The position numbers were made by a program, and so were the translations under genes. A stretch of DNA of 64,000 nucleotides from Xanthostigma xanthostigma (Eukaryota > Arthropoda > Insecta > Raphidioptera > Raphidiidae): assembly GCA_963575645.1 (NCBI GenBank), contig OY754466.1, positions 46,036,001-46,100,000 on the forward strand, given 5' to 3'. This document shows positions 1-10,043 of this stretch, one piece after another (the stretch's first letter is position 1; each line of letters opens with the position of its first letter). Below the pieces are notes generated by a model that saw only the letters and a list, made by a program, of their open reading frames with translations, ran no database searches and was not told the DNA's origin.

Positions 1-625
1 TATTGCATTTTATTGTCTGACGTTTCGGCAATCTTTATGCCATCTTCGGAGAATCAATATGCTGTCTGTTTTCTCAGTATTGTTGTTATGTATAAAATAA
101 ATTAAAATATAAAATGTCATCATAAGTTATTAAAATTACTATTTTTCTTGAAAAACGACTTGATTTTTACTAAAAACTGTATAAATGTGTCTATGTTACT
201 TGCTTATGCCTCCACTACACACGTGGCCAGTACCGCCACTTACAGGCACTCACGATTGTTTAGAGGGCATATTCGTCGGTGCGTGGACATCATCGCCTGT
301 AATCGGCAGTAATCGATTGATTGTCGATACATCAAAGGAATGCGTGGCCAGCATCGTGCGCCCGTATACACACAATCGGACCGGCACGATTGTGTGGAGG
401 GCTAGGCAATCATCGCGGCGATGATAGGCACTTATTTGAGTGGCGGTGCTGGCCACGTATGTAGTGGAGGCATTAAAATTATAGATAGTATCTATAATTT
501 TAAGCAAGTAGCATAGATATTTTATATTTTAATTTATTTTATACATAACAACAATACTGAGAAAACAGGCAGCATTGATTATCCGAAGATGGCATAAAGA
601 TTGCCGAAACGTCAGACAATAAAAA
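1..625. repeat. Palindromic Penelope-like insertion, left edge cut by window
   Basis: The first ~140 bases reappear inverted at ~505-625. Each arm carries a block reading CCGAAGA, then GGCA/TGCC able to pair, then GAAACGTC (plus strand near 583-615, minus strand near 13-45). This is the hammerhead-like arrangement seen in better copies in this window, but position 4 of the core is C instead of U, so these two are probably dead. The spacer between the arms holds a separate inverted-repeat element. No gene is seen. Confidence 0.65.
208..471. mobile_element. MITE with ~30 bp terminal inverted repeats
   Basis: The ends start GCCTCCACTACACACGTGGC and mirror as GGCCACGTATGTAGTGGAGGC-type sequence, followed inward by TACCGCCACT/AGTGGCGGT. 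The element is more GC-rich than its surroundings and sits in the spacer of the palindrome at 1-625. It has no coding potential. The superfamily is not assigned because the target duplication is unclear. Confidence 0.65.
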
Positions 626-1304
626 CCTTCAGTATTTGCTTTGTTTCATCGATCCTATGCCACCAGGATTCTTCCTTTTTAATCTTCCAATACTATATAT
701 TAGTATAGATTTGAAGTTGATAGTGTCTCTAGCACCATCTTTGAAGCTCCTACCTACTTAGTTAATTTTATTTTCGTCGGTTTTGTCCGAAATCATCAAT
801 TCAATTCGTTCAAAATTAGAGTGGGAAGGGCACTTTAGAAGAACACTGTATTTTAAAATCCACTCATTTTTTATACCCGCGGACATATAGGTAATCTGGT
901 AATATATAGCCTTGCAAATGCTGACCCATAATAAGAAGAGAAAAAAAAACAAACCAATAATTACAGTAAGGAATTTGCGAATATATACCGATCTGTTATT
1001 TACAAGTACTCTAACAGACAGTTGAAAGTATCAACGCACGCTATAAAATACTTAACCGCTAGCTTCAGATAATTATAATTGTAAATGTGTACAGGAAACT
1101 GTTCTTAATTGTTTAATATAATTAAACTAAACAATCAATTATAAAATAAAAACGTTTTCCTTTACGTGTATCATAAATTTTGAATTAAACATCACTTATA
1201 TTCACTGAGCATTCGAGTCTCTTGTCGCTTTGAAAACTTGCTGTTGTGATCGATCATTGAAGTCAATGAGAATGTTATTTTCAAAGTACATGCCTTCAGT
1301 GGTA
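626..1304. other. Intergenic, nothing recognised
   Basis: AT-rich DNA with only short open frames, none with a recognisable motif. No splice-compatible coding exon was found on either strand. Confidence 0.5.
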
Positions 1305-1312
1305 ATAATTAT

Positions 1313-1794
1313 TAGTGATGTGCCGGATCGTTAAAAATGTATATCCGCGGATACGGATCTGAATACGGATTTTTGGTTTCAAGATCCGCGGATACGGATA
1401 CGGATCTTAACATTCATAGAGCACGCGGCGGTAAATATTGCACATCGACCTTTGGAAAGAGACTATCTGTTATGGGAAAAAGTTATTGACCTTTTTAAGA
1501 GTTAACTCTCCTAACAGATTATGTCTCTTTCCAAAGATCGATGTGCAATATCTCATTATAAAGATAGTTTTTTAGTACCTTTGAGTTATGTACTGTTAGT
1601 ATGGTACTCACTACGATAAATGTTTGCAATATAAAGGTGCCAAATACGATTTAAAAAAAATAAGAAATAAAAAAATTTTCATCTATGAATTGAAAATTAA
1701 TAAGGTAAAAGATCCACCAAAAACTAACGGATACGGATCTTTCTTCTCCCTCGGATATCCGCGGATACGGATACGGATATCCAGCACATCACTA
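1313..1794. mobile_element. hAT-like MITE, family 'TAGTGATGTGCCGG', copy 1
   Basis: Terminal repeats are TAGTGATGTGCCGGAT at the left and its complement CAGCACATCACTA at the right. Perfect 8-bp target duplications ATAATTAT lie at 1305-1312 and 1795-1802. Sub-terminal arrays of GGATACGGATC and GGATATCCGCGG are present, and the centre holds an inner palindrome around TATTGCACATCGACCTTTGG. Length 482 bp with no transposase. Further copies lie at 12647, 28711 and 55022. Confidence 0.88.
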
Positions 1795-1924
1795 ATAATT
1801 ATATATAAATATTGATTTTATTGGAAATACTAGGTACAATGTACTTGTACATATATGAATTATCTCTAATTATACCTATTGCAGATGTTATTATTTCTTA
1901 TATCAAAAGCCTAAATATGAATTT

Positions 1925-2145
1925 TAATATCCCTAACTAATAAATGGTGGGTTCCCCATACAAACTTTCATCCCCTATCTCACTCCCTGCAGGTTTGTTT
2001 TTTTTTTAGATAAAACGTACCCTATGTCCTTCCTCGGGATACAATCTATCTCCTTGCCAAATTTAATCGAAATCTGTTCAGCGGTTTACATGTGAAAGCG
2101 TAACAAAAAAACTCACATTCGCATTTATAATGTTAGTTTATAGGA
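1925..2145 (+). mobile_element. LINE (RTE-like) 3' end or SINE tail fragment
   Basis: The stretch holds the familiar insect LINE-tail wording: ATACAAACTTTCATCCCC, CCTATGTCCTTCC, AATCGAAATCTGTTCAGCGG, TGTGAAAGCGTAACA, ending CGCATTTATAATGTTAGT. I recognise it as a 3'-tail consensus seen in RTE-type elements and SINEs that borrow their tail. No coding part remains. Confidence 0.6.
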
Positions 2146-2884
2146 TTATACCAAATCTTTGTTGATAATGTTTTCTGCAACCCAGCACAAGTGATTGTTT
2201 AAAACTCGTTGACGCTCGGTTTCAAATAAAGTCATAGCTCGTCTATAATATGCTTCATTACATCCTAGATACATTGACTACTATTTAAATATACTTTTAT
2301 TCTATATATACTGAGCATAGGAATAAAATCGCAATCGAACAATTAGGGTGCAAACATATAGGTACTTCTGTTTTTTTTTACGTCGTAAACACTGGCGTAT
2401 CCAGGAGGGCAAAACAAGCACGGGAGACCCGGCTTAAGAAATTTCTAATTTGCCCCCTCCTGGGCCAAAAGCTGGGTACGCCCATGTTAACGTCATAGAA
2501 TAAGACAAAGTTTTTGAAACAGAGATACTTTATTCAGATTGAATGCAAGTACATCAACCAATCCTATCATCGGAGAAATCAGGGAATAACATCGAAGAAA
2601 GAGACGTAGATATATTTTCGATACGCTTTGTTGCCTTCACCCAGCGCATATTGAGTAGATAGACAAATGATTCATATAGTAAATTATTAAATATTATTTA
2701 AATCTCACAAAATTAAGTGTGAAATAAAAACAGTAAATTTGCGCAGAAGACGTTGGCAGTACAAAATATTATATCTACTTAACGGTAGAACAAGTACAAA
2801 TTATATAACAACGGTAGACACATCATATAATATGGCTGCACGCTATCATAATATATTATAAGTATACAGGATGAGTCACATACG

Positions 2885-2985
2885 CTTCAATAAATAAAAT
2901 TATCGACCAATTTTTCAGACAATATATTAACAAAAAATATAATTAATACATTAACGTTTCAATTCGGATTTAATATATAGATTTA
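2885..2985. repeat. Fragment of palindromic Penelope-like element
   Basis: This stretch (ATAAATAAAATTATCGACC, TCAGACAATATATTAAC, CATTAACGTTTCAAT) matches one arm of the palindrome at 13306-13745. The hammerhead-like part is cut off after GTTTCAATTCGG. Confidence 0.65.
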
Positions 2986-3270
2986 AAATATTTTTTTCAA
3001 TTAATCGTCTCTATAAATTTATAACAATAAATAAAAATTATGATCCGAAACTAACATTAAAATATATTTTTCTAAAAATCTTTTTATATGAGGTGCGACT
3101 TATCGTCCTTAACGTAAGCTCCGATTTGAACAAAGAAAACATTTCAGTGTTTCTACAAAAATAAACATTTTAAACGATAGATACTTTGATGTATATGTTT
3201 TCTTTTCAACATGTGAAAAATTTGCTCTTTCCAAAAAAAAAATACGAGTGGTGTGTTATTTAAGACAAGG

Positions 3271-3417
3271 ATAAAATATATAGAATAGTTACTTCTTACC
3301 ACAACAGTTTTTTTAGCGGATGTACATTTCGGGAGCTATGTTCTCATCTTCAAAAATATAAACAGTTTAGTGTTTGCTGAAGATGAGAGCATAGCTCCCG
3401 AAATGTACATCCGCTAA
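3271..3417 (+). repeat. Small palindromic insertion with hammerhead-like core
   Basis: Arms of ~45 bp (GCGGATGTACATTTCGGGAG and complement) surround a 25-nt spacer. The plus strand contains CTGAAGA at 3377-3383, a mostly paired GAGAGC/GCTCCC stem and GAAATGTAC at 3400-3408. The element is flanked by a perfect 10-bp duplication TAAGACAAGG at 3261-3270 and 3418-3427. The core deviates after GAAA, so ribozyme activity is doubtful. Confidence 0.7.
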
Positions 3418-3598
3418 TAAGACAAGGGATTTAGAATTTTTTTCTAAAATTTATTTAGCGATATTATATTGTAAAATCTAATTTGCTACCGTTGTAATTT
3501 TCCAAGGTCTTAAATTTTCGAGAAACAACCCTGTATTTTACGATCATTTTTAGGGTTCCGTACCTGAAGGTCAAACGGGACCCTATTACTAAGCCTCC

Positions 3599-3604
3599 GC
3601 TGTC

Positions 3605-3639
<35 letters not shown>

Positions 3640-3645
3640 CTGTCA
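3599..3645. repeat. (GTCT)n microsatellite
   Basis: About eleven tetranucleotide units of CTGT with two CCGT variants. It lies near the left end of the repeat element at 3552-5033, where such tracts are usual. Confidence 0.9.
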
Positions 3646-4284
3646 GCGGGCTGTATCTCAAGAACCGTAATAGGTAGAGAGTTGAAATTTTCACAGATTG
3701 TGTATTTCTATTGCCGCTAGAACAACAAATAATTAAAAACCCCCCAAAACTCCCAAAAGAGGAGCAAACTAAGTTTTTTGCTGATAATTCGCTCAATTTA
3801 AATCAGATCGTTTCGAGACCTGTCTTAAACGAAAGAGGAGAAAATTTTACATAGATTTTGTATAACAGAATTCGTCAAAACACTTTTTTTATACAGCTTT
3901 ATATAGAAATATAATGTATAAATTCAATTTTGTCTAATCCATAGCATACACGGGGATCGTCTGTCTTCGTTTGTTGCATAATGTACTATGGGAATTTAAA
4001 AATTGCGTATGTTTTGTCTTAAAAAAAAGATTGCATTTGTTCAAAAACGAATGTCATTTCAAATATTAGTCAGTCTTTTGACATTAATATATTGTGAAAT
4101 GCAACGCCTTCTGAGTTACCGATTTGAATAACTAATTTTAATTATTAGAACATATTGCTTTGACAGATGCAAACGTCATTTTTGACATTTTTTACCATTC
4201 CAACACCATGGATGAGCGGAATGAAACCAAATTTTGGGAGGATGTTTGATATGCAAATATGAAGAGGCCTATTGTTTTTGAGAG

Positions 4285-4785
4285 ACGTCGGCGCAAGCGC
4301 AAAAGAAATATATATTTCAATGTTGTTTTTATAAGATAATAGTATACTTTTCATAAGGGCTTATTATTTTGTTTAACAGGAGTTTTGTAAAATAAATTTT
4401 TGAAAAAAATCGGCGCATGCGTAGAAGAAATATATACTATAAGGCTGTTTTTTTATATAATAACGGTATACTTTTCATAACGGTTTATTATTCTATCTAT
4501 GTTTACAAAAGTTTTGTAAATTTTTTGGGAAAAATTGGCGCATGCGCAAAAGAAATATATGCAATGACGTTGTTTTATATAATAATAGTATATATGTCAT
4601 AATGGTTTATTTATTCTATTTTAAAAGAAAGTTTTGTAAAAAGTTTTAGGGGGAAAGGCGGCGCATGCGCAGAAAAGATATGTGCTATAACATTGTTTTT
4701 ATAGAATAATGGTGTATTTTTCATAATGGTTTATTATTCTAAAGTTTTGTATTTTTTTTTTGGAGAAATCGGCGCATGCGCAACA
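4285..4785. repeat. Minisatellite, five ~120-bp units with GCGCATGCGC core
   Basis: Successive units share GGCGCATGCGCA, then AGAAATATAT, TATAATA, TTTTCATAA, GGTTTATTATTCTA and AAGTTTTGTAAA. Core starts are 4289, 4411, 4536, 4659 and 4770, giving spacings of 122, 125, 123 and 111. Units have diverged, so the array is not young. Confidence 0.75.
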
Positions 4786-5424
4786 GAGATTTTTTCTATA
4801 ACATTGTTATTTGATATAATGGTGTATTTATCAAAACTTTATATTATTTTATTCTATAAGAAATTTTTGTTAAAAAAGTGTTTATAATATAAAAACGTCG
4901 GGTGAATTATGTAAAATTTCACGCCTTGAAATTCTCGAACTACTTGCATACTCCCACTGGTTACATATTGTTATAGCGCCTCTCTTGTTTCTTTTACAAA
5001 AGTATTTAAAAAGTACATAGTGTACGGAACCCTTCGTGTGCGAGTCCGACTCACACTTGACCGGTTTTTAATAATTTAAATAAAGCAGAGGTTCAATTAT
5101 TCTGCACACACGATTAATTTCATTCTTATGTTCTGTTACATTTACGGTATAATATATTCTGATATAATAAATAATAATTATGATGCTTGAAAATAACATT
5201 TATTCCTCTACGATACTAGTTTCTTTGCCCACGCAATATTTATAGATGAGTAACTATGACCACCTCTGAAACAATTAAATGATCTATAATTTAACTGTAT
5301 TACGAAATTGTAACAAACCAAAACTGTTCCGCTAAATTCAAAGCAGTAACTTCTGTAATAATTAAATAATCGGTCAAGACGTGTGTATATAGGACATGTA
5401 TCTATTAAGACTCCGTATAGACGG

Positions 5425-6069
5425 AGAGCTGGCTACGGAGAAAATGGGTGACTCGGTGCAGAGCTGAGAATTTGCAGAATAATAGGAGATAGTACAAGTA
5501 AGTAGGGAAAAAATTGCCAGAAGGCGCTAATGTTGCTAAAAATCAGTGCACTTCTGGCAATTTCTATACTTATTCTGTAATTCAAAACTAGATTATATAT
5601 TATACATTATATACTTAGTTATAAGGGCATACTGAAAATTCAAACATGATATAATAAGTACATTCGACAAATATTCAAAATTATTAATGTCATTTTGATA
5701 GAAATAAAATTAAATAAATTTATAAAATTACGTTGTTATAACAACGTAATTTTATTAATGAAAATATATGACGATTAATTTTATTTCTATATTAAAATAA
5801 CATTAATAATTTTGAATATTTGTCGAATGTAATTATTATATCATGTTTGAATTTTCAGTATGCCCTTATAACTAAGTACTTATATAATGTATAATATATA
5901 ATCTAGTTTTGAATTACAGAATAAGTATAGAAATTGCCAGAAGTGCACTGATTTTTAGCAACATTAGCGCGTTCTGGCGGCTCTTTATCTTCCGCCTAGC
6001 CTTCTGGCAATTTTTTCCCTACTTACTTGTACTATCTCCTATTATTCTGCAAATTTTCAGCTCTGCACC
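5425..6069. mobile_element. Foldback palindrome, family 'AGAGCTGGCTACGGAG', copy 1
   Basis: The arms are ~300 bp long and meet at an AACGTAATTTTATTA/ACGTTGTTATAACAACGT centre. Landmarks in both arms are AGTAGGGAAAAAATTGCCAG, CAGTGCACTTCTGGCAATTT and AAGGGCATACTGAAAATTC. The right arm lacks the last ~45 bp present in the second copy at 24527-25216. There is no coding capacity. Confidence 0.8.
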
Positions 6070-7163
6070 AGTAGTTGAGCTTTCATAAAATATTTTCACA
6101 CTTTTAAAGATTTTTTTAAACATTTGGGAAGTCAGAGGTGAGGGGTACACACTGAAAATGAATTTGTATCCTCATGGCTCGTTTCTAGGACTCCAAAATT
6201 ACATGCGAAGAAGTTTGTCCGTGACTTATGCTATGAGACAGTGCTGCAAAATTTGTTTTCACAATTTTTCAATACGTTTAGTACTGCGAATTAAAAGAGA
6301 ACTCCCAATTAAATTTCATCAAAATCGGTTGGTGGGAGTTGTCTGTGACAAACGGACACGGCGAAAATATAAGGTCTCCTAGCGGGACCGTAAAAATGAG
6401 GAAAATATCCAATGTAGCTGTCTTTAAACGTAATCATGATTGATTGACTCTGCGTGTTAGGAAAGTTATTTTTTTTTATTTCTTAAATTAGTGATTCATA
6501 TTTTGTATTTAGGATACCGAGTTATTATTGCAGTGCGTGCAAAGAGAAGGTAAATGTTTAATTCAATAATGTGCAGTGTTGTAATTCTTGCTTGTACAAC
6601 AGCTTATACCAAATACATTATGCAAACACGTAATCGCTCACCTCACCTGTTGAGCGTCTATAATCTATAATATCTAACGATCTGCTGTTTTAAAATTATA
6701 TCGGTCAAATATACAAGCTGTTTAAAAAATCATGTGCCAAACGACCGGTGAAGATGAACAAAATATGATTTAGTAGCTTTGTATCTGAGCATTGCGATCT
6801 TTCAATCTGTACCAGCCAAATTACTACATAGTAAATATTATATATTTTACTAGCGGTCCGTCCTGGTTTCACCCGGGTGCAAAGCAACGAATGAGAGGGA
6901 GGGACATGAGTACGAACTAATTTTTTTATTGTTAGGTGCATTTTATGATATTTAACAAGTGTGCCGATTTGAGTAAAATTATACGGTATATTAAAAAAAT
7001 TATGGACATTAATAATTTTTCAGTTTTCAACTTCAACACCCCGTATTTCGGAAACGAGTAGCATTTTATCTAAGCATATTTCGCTTAATCGTTTTATTTT
7101 GAATTGGAGAATCTGCGGTTGTTCTATGTCCCATTCTTAATGGGACACCCTGTATATCTATTA
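6070..7163. other. Intergenic, repeat fragments only
   Basis: No gene is recognised. Two stretches look like decayed retroelement tails: around 6270-6400 (AAATTTCATCAAAATCGG, ACAAACGGACAC) and around 6850-6905 (ACTAGCGGTCCGTCCTGG, CACCCGGGTGCAAAGCAACG). These are assigned by wording alone. Confidence 0.45.
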
Positions 7164-7548
7164 ATTAACTATATGAATCATTGCCTATCTACTCAATGTG
7201 CGGTGAGTGAAGGCAACAAAGCGTATCGAAAATATATTTGCGTCTCTTTCTTCGATGTAATTCCCTGATTTCTCTGATGATATAGCTGATTGGTTGATAT
7301 TCAATCTGAATAAAGTATCTCTGTTTCAAAAACTTTGTTTTTTTCTATGACGTTAACATCGACGTATCCAACTTTTGGCCCAGAAGGGGGCAAATTAGAA
7401 ATTTCTTAAGCCGGGTCCCCCGTGCTTGTTTTGTCCTCCTGGATACGCCAGTGCTTACGGCGTAAAAAAAGACTGAAGTATATGTTTGCACCCTAATTAT
7501 AGTTCGGTTGCGATTTTATTCCTATGCTCAGTATAGAATAAAAGTATA

Positions 7549-9617
7549 TGGGCCAGCGGATCATAGGTTCGCCATCACTGATATAGGGTAAGAGGTCTAG
7601 CTTCCGTTGTTTAAAGAACCGACAGCCTAAAGGATTATGCCACCTGTTGCTGAACCCTGTAAAACGAATTATTCTGATGATGATTGAACCAGCGGTTTGA
7701 TCGTTAACGCATGCTATTAATTAACTTATTTTATTATTAACCGATTAACTAGTGCGTGAAATATTCGATTTATTACTAACATTATAATAAGGCATGTCTC
7801 ATAATAAAAAAGTCAGGAAGTGTTGTGTGCATTAAAAAAATACAGGTGAAGCAACGATGTGTATTTTTAATTTATCGGTTAATAGTTTATTAGCTTATAG
7901 AGTTCACTATGGTCGCTTATTACAGTTGCAATTGATTTGTAGATAGCTATTTTGCCTTTGGCTAATATTTTTAAGGTGGAATCTTTTAATTCATAATTAG
8001 ACGCGGTCGTAATTGCGGCATACTTTGTTTATAACATGCGCGAATAGTAAAATTATAATAAACAAATATGCACGGAAAAGAAATAAAATTTTATGACGGT
8101 GAAGTCAAGTTCACCTATTTTTCTCAATAGTACTTTGCATAGGTACTAGCGGCCTCGTCTGGCTTCGCTCGTGTAGATTTTATCTCCATACACTCCCTTT
8201 AAAATAAGTTGTTTGATTGCGAGATCCCATTTACTTCGTTCGCTTAATCAAATTAATAACTCATTCACTCGCTTCGCTCTCCAATTTAGAATCAATTTTA
8301 TTTGGACTCGGGTGAATCCGGGCCTACACACCTACTGCAATATCCTCGAAAAATAAGCTATCGAATGGTAAAAACTGCATTCAAATCGGTTCAGTGAAAC
8401 GAATTCAATTCAATTTTACCCGAGCGAACTCAAGTCGGACATTTAGATACCTATATTCCTTCCTAAAGAAATAAACAATCGAATAGTTATACTACAAACT
8501 AAAATGTAAAAATTAACAGTTTCTTTTTTTTATAAATTAGTAAAATATTTTACAATGACTGCACCTGCCATATAGAATGAAAAAACATTTCTGATTATTT
8601 TCATACTCTTCAAAAGAGCATTTTATACAAAGACTGTTTGCTCAAAATTTCATCGTTGGATGAATCGCGACACAAATTTTTATTACCTATTAATATTTTT
8701 TTTTGCAATAACACACAAAGGCAATTTTTTTTTCGAGAATAAGTATCAATAACAAAATTCGAAACTATACCAAAAACTATATAATAAAAATTTCTTTTTC
8801 ATCTTATAAAACAAGAAAACAATCAAGTTAGCCCCCACTATAGGTATATCTGTCGATAAAAATGAACCTTAATTAAAAACATGCACACTTACCTTTTTTT
8901 AAAATCCAGCAAGTGTTATAAAATCACATAAATATGGCCCGTTTCGAAATGTTATCAACACAAAAGTTCACTGAATATCATATTTTCGTTATAAAAAACA
9001 TACGCAGAAAACACTGAACCATCAAATCAATAATTAATTATTATTTTTTACTTCGATTTAAAAAACTGCATTCCACAACACGTTGTTTCTATACACAAAA
9101 CCAGTTTTAACAAACCATATTTTAAAACAATTCACTGATTTAAAAAAAAATGATATTATAAATCAAGGACTATGTATATTAATTATTAATATTTGTGTTT
9201 TGTAATTAAAAACGTCATCTCCGCCTTCAGTTTGGCGACAATCTGCTTTGATGCACAACTATTCCTTGATTTTAAGATTTATCTAAGACGGTAAGACGTT
9301 ACCTAACCGCCTCTTAACTCGCGACTGTTAGAACTTGCAGCGATTCTTGTTTAGTGTTTACCTGTCCGCTCTGGTATGCATGCCGGGAGACTTATCTCCC
9401 ATTCTTTGTAACTACCGTTTGATTATAAAAGTGTTTATTAATTTAAATACTCAAGAAGTTATTATTAATTTTCGAATTAACAAATACAACACTTCGTTGT
9501 TGATTTAAAAGAAAATTAAAAGGACTTATTTTTTTCAGCTGGAAAAACTATTACTTAAAAAAGTTGAAACCGTGAAGATAGGGGACAGTTTTTTATTTAA
9601 AATTTGTTTGTTTTGAA
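7549..9617. other. Intergenic upstream of VPS16
   Basis: About 2 kb of AT-rich DNA without a supportable gene. Around 8146-8280 lies a short retroelement-like tail (ACTAGCGGCCTCGTCTGG, CATTCACTCGCTTCGCTC). Scattered short frames carry no motif. Confidence 0.5.
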
Positions 9618-9629
9618 GCTGTTAGTTAT

Positions 9630-9899
9630 GTGAATTTCACTCTATTCAATAAATAGAGTGATCCATTGAAGTTAATGATAGAGTATTTGGAAAGAATTCC
9701 GTGGCATAAGGATCGAAAATGAAGCAATACTGAAAATTTTTTTTAAACTTGCATTTAATACTGACGTTTCGATACGAACTCTGAAGATGATACAAAACGT
9801 ATCGAAACGTCAGTATTAAATGCAAGTTTAAAAAAAAAATCAGTATTGCTTCATTTTCGATCCTTATGCCCCGGAATTCTTCCAAATAGGTACTCTATC
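9630..9899 (+). repeat. Palindromic insertion with hammerhead-like core next to VPS16
   Basis: Arms at about 9679-9774 and 9799-9897 mirror each other. The plus strand reads CTGAAGA (9781-9787), U, GATAC/GTATC stem with an AAAAC loop, then GAAACGTC (9804-9811), with ACT/AGT available as the start of stem I. A perfect 12-bp duplication GCTGTTAGTTAT flanks it at 9618-9629 and 9900-9911. The left side has an extra unpaired tail of ~45 bp, as in the copies at 13306 and 36716. Its right edge is ~145 bp from the VPS16 start codon. Confidence 0.8.
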
Positions 9900-10043
9900 G
9901 CTGTTAGTTATTTTTGGTGTGTGCTTTTTGGTAGCTCTGCTGCTATGTCACGTTGCTGTCAAATTGACAGAAAAGATTGACATCTCAGAATTTTGAGATG
10001 CAAATTTATTAAACTGTAAAGTAAAATTTTATATTTAACGAAA

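Larger units (their letters stand above)
3552..5033. mobile_element. Non-autonomous element with internal ~120-bp tandem repeats
   Basis: Ends are AGGGTTCCGTAC (3552) and GTACGGAACCCT (to 5033), with flanking text GGTCAAACGGGACCC and GCGAGTCCGACTCACAC typical of a repeat widespread in insects. Between them are a (GTCT)n tract and five diverged units of ~111-125 bp. Each unit has a GC-rich core: CGGCGCAAGCGC at 4289, CGGCGCATGCGT at 4411, TGGCGCATGCGC at 4536, CGGCGCATGCGC at 4659 and 4770. No protein-coding frame is supported. The class is uncertain. Confidence 0.6.
2291..7548. repeat. Long inverted-repeat structure (~390-bp arms)
   Basis: The left arm (about 2291-2681) is found inverted at about 7164-7548 with roughly nine in ten bases alike. 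Landmarks in both arms are CTGGCGTATCCAGGAGG, AAGCACGGGAGACCCGGC, TTGAAACAGAGATACTTT and GATACGCTTTGTTGCCTTC. The 4.5-kb interior is a patchwork of other repeats with no transposase seen. It may be a large non-autonomous terminal-inverted-repeat element or two copies of one element inserted in opposite directions. Confidence 0.7.

Noticed and set aside
9646-9885. 79-codon minus-strand frame near VPS16
   Set aside because: It lies inside the palindromic insertion and exists because of the arm sequence; no motif.
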